From NCBI GenBank assembly GCA_013696905.1, contig JACCXP010000313.1, positions 1-5,522 on the forward strand: a stretch of 5,522 bases of DNA, given 5' to 3'. Below the pieces are notes generated by a model. That model searched no databases. It saw nothing but the letters and a program-made list of their open reading frames with translations, and was not told the DNA's origin. Position 1 is the stretch's first letter. The number at the start of each line of letters is the position of its first letter. The stretch comes from Thermoleophilaceae bacterium (GTDB lineage Bacteria > Actinomycetota > Thermoleophilia > Solirubrobacterales > Thermoleophilaceae). Positions 4,799-5,522 of this stretch are shown piece after piece. A program made the position numbers and the translations under genes.

Positions 4799-5522
4799 TT
4801 AAGCGCCGGGCGGCTCGAGCTGCGCCGAGGCCACGCCCTCCGCGCGCAGGATCTCGGCGAGCGCCGCGTCGCCGACCTCGATCTGATCCTCGTTCGGCTC
4901 GCGCGTGCCGACCATGCGCTGGATCTCGTGACCGGGGCGCCGGAGAGCGCGCGCGAGCGCCGTCTGCGAGTGGCGCTCGCACCAGCCGAAGATCTCGATG
5001 GCGACAGCGACGCTTCCGAGCGCGACCATCCCCTCGGCCGCGGGGCCGCCGATTCCGGCGCGGCGCACGGCGACGTTGCCCGCCGCCGCGGTCGCGAGCA
5101 TCGGGGCGACGAGGTGGGAGCCGCAGCGGTCGTGCTCCTTGGTCGTGTCAGCAGTCCCCTTGTCCTGCTCATAGCCCGCGATCGCCTTATGCTCGACGCC
5201 GTGATACGAGGCGAGGTCGCCCCCGCGCAGGGCAAACAGCGCCGGGGCAAGCGAGACGCCGGCGACGGCCACCTCGCGCACCACGCTGCGCGGGCCACCG
5301 AGGCGCAGCGCGCGCCCGGCGAGGGCGGCCGCCGTCATCGCGCCAAGCGTGCCGACGTCCTGCATCGGCAGCTTAGCCTCGGGCAGGTCGCGCTTGACGA
5401 GCGGTATGACGGCGATCGCCTCGGCGAGCTTCGTGACCCCGCGCAGGCCGGGCACGCGCGCGACGGCCTCGCCGGAGAGCTTCGGCTTGGGACCGGACGC
5501 AACCTTGATCGCGCCGTCGCGG
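4799..5522 (-). CDS. DUF1385 (YqhQ-like) protein, 5' end outside window
   Basis: This is a member of the DUF1385/YqhQ family, membrane-associated proteins of unknown biochemical role. The visible product has about 240 residues. A GTG at 5453-5455 could be taken as the start, but the frame continues open to the window edge. That upstream part (including DGAIKVASGPKPKLSG) reads like the region that precedes PGLRGV in family members, so the true start lies beyond 5522. Counting from the GTG codon, the signature YHGVEHKAIAGYE is at 84-96, EHDRCGSH at 107-114 and the C-terminal family block MVGTREPNEDQIEVGDAALA at 181-200. Hydrophobic stretches at about 36-48, 62-76, 115-130 and 143-158 may be membrane helices, though weaker than in YqhQ. 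The conserved His/Glu/Cys pattern suggests a metal or catalytic site, but no activity is established as far as I know. It probably heads the transcript that includes pncB. Confidence 0.9.
   Translation of the reverse strand, partial: RDGAIKVASGPKPKLSGEAVARVPGLRGVTKLAEAIAVIPLVKRDLPEAKLPMQDVGTLGAMTAAALAGRALRLGGPRSVVREVAVAGVSLAPALFALRGGDLASYHGVEHKAIAGYEQDKGTADTTKEHDRCGSHLVAPMLATAAAGNVAVRRAGIGGPAAEGMVALGSVAVAIEIFGWCERHSQTALARALRRPGHEIQRMVGTREPNEDQIEVGDAALAEILRAEGVASAQLEPPGA

Noticed and set aside
4642..5298. Minus-strand 218-codon frame overlapping DUF1385 and pncB
   Set aside because: Ser/Arg/Ala-rich shadow in another frame of two supported genes.
1..5522. CRISPR arrays, mobile elements, tRNA/rRNA genes or defence islands
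   Set aside because: I saw no spaced direct repeats, terminal inverted repeats, transposase motifs or cloverleaf-like segments, and gene content is ordinary metabolism and quality control.

Overview
The window is GC-rich bacterial chromosome in which every confidently coding gene lies on the minus strand. Strong G/C third positions, GTG starts, overlapping stop/start pairs, a possible leaderless start and the gene families present suggest an actinobacterium. The DUF1385, nicotinate phosphoribosyltransferase, short FtsH, methylmalonyl-CoA epimerase and YchF set looks like Thermoleophilia (Solirubrobacterales-like). That placement is an inference from protein resemblance, not from a marker gene.

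Layout in the direction of transcription (high to low coordinates): a DUF1385/YqhQ-family gene whose 5' end lies beyond the window (4799-5522), then nicotinate phosphoribosyltransferase (pncB, 3692-4789) 9 bases downstream. A non-coding gap of about 258 bases follows, with two hairpins and a weak promoter candidate. Next comes a short, single-membrane-span FtsH-type AAA+ zinc protease (1895-3433). A second gap (1756-1894) holds a plus-strand stretch with a Shine-Dalgarno site that looks like the first ~19 codons of an endonuclease/exonuclease/phosphatase-fold protein, ending abruptly at the 3' end of ftsH. The last block is a compact four-gene run: methylmalonyl-CoA epimerase (mce), a 78-residue conserved-looking small protein, a PAP2-type phosphatase and the start of ychF. 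The joints are TGATG, a single TAG with an unclear downstream start, and GTGA.

The window holds mostly housekeeping functions: NAD salvage (pncB), membrane/cytosolic protein quality control (ftsH), propionate/odd-chain and branched-chain catabolism (mce), lipid-phosphate hydrolysis (PAP2) and a ribosome-associated ATPase (ychF). The mce-to-ychF genes are probably one transcript with translational coupling; I see no obvious shared pathway. I find no CRISPR array, tRNA, rRNA, insertion sequence or defence system, and no convincing new system. The points most worth checking are the truncated nuclease-like start beside ftsH, the missing standard start codon for the full-length PAP2 protein (it sits in the same frame as the upstream gene, one TAG away), the possible leaderless mce start, and the reduced FtsH with an ambiguous, cysteine-containing N-terminus.
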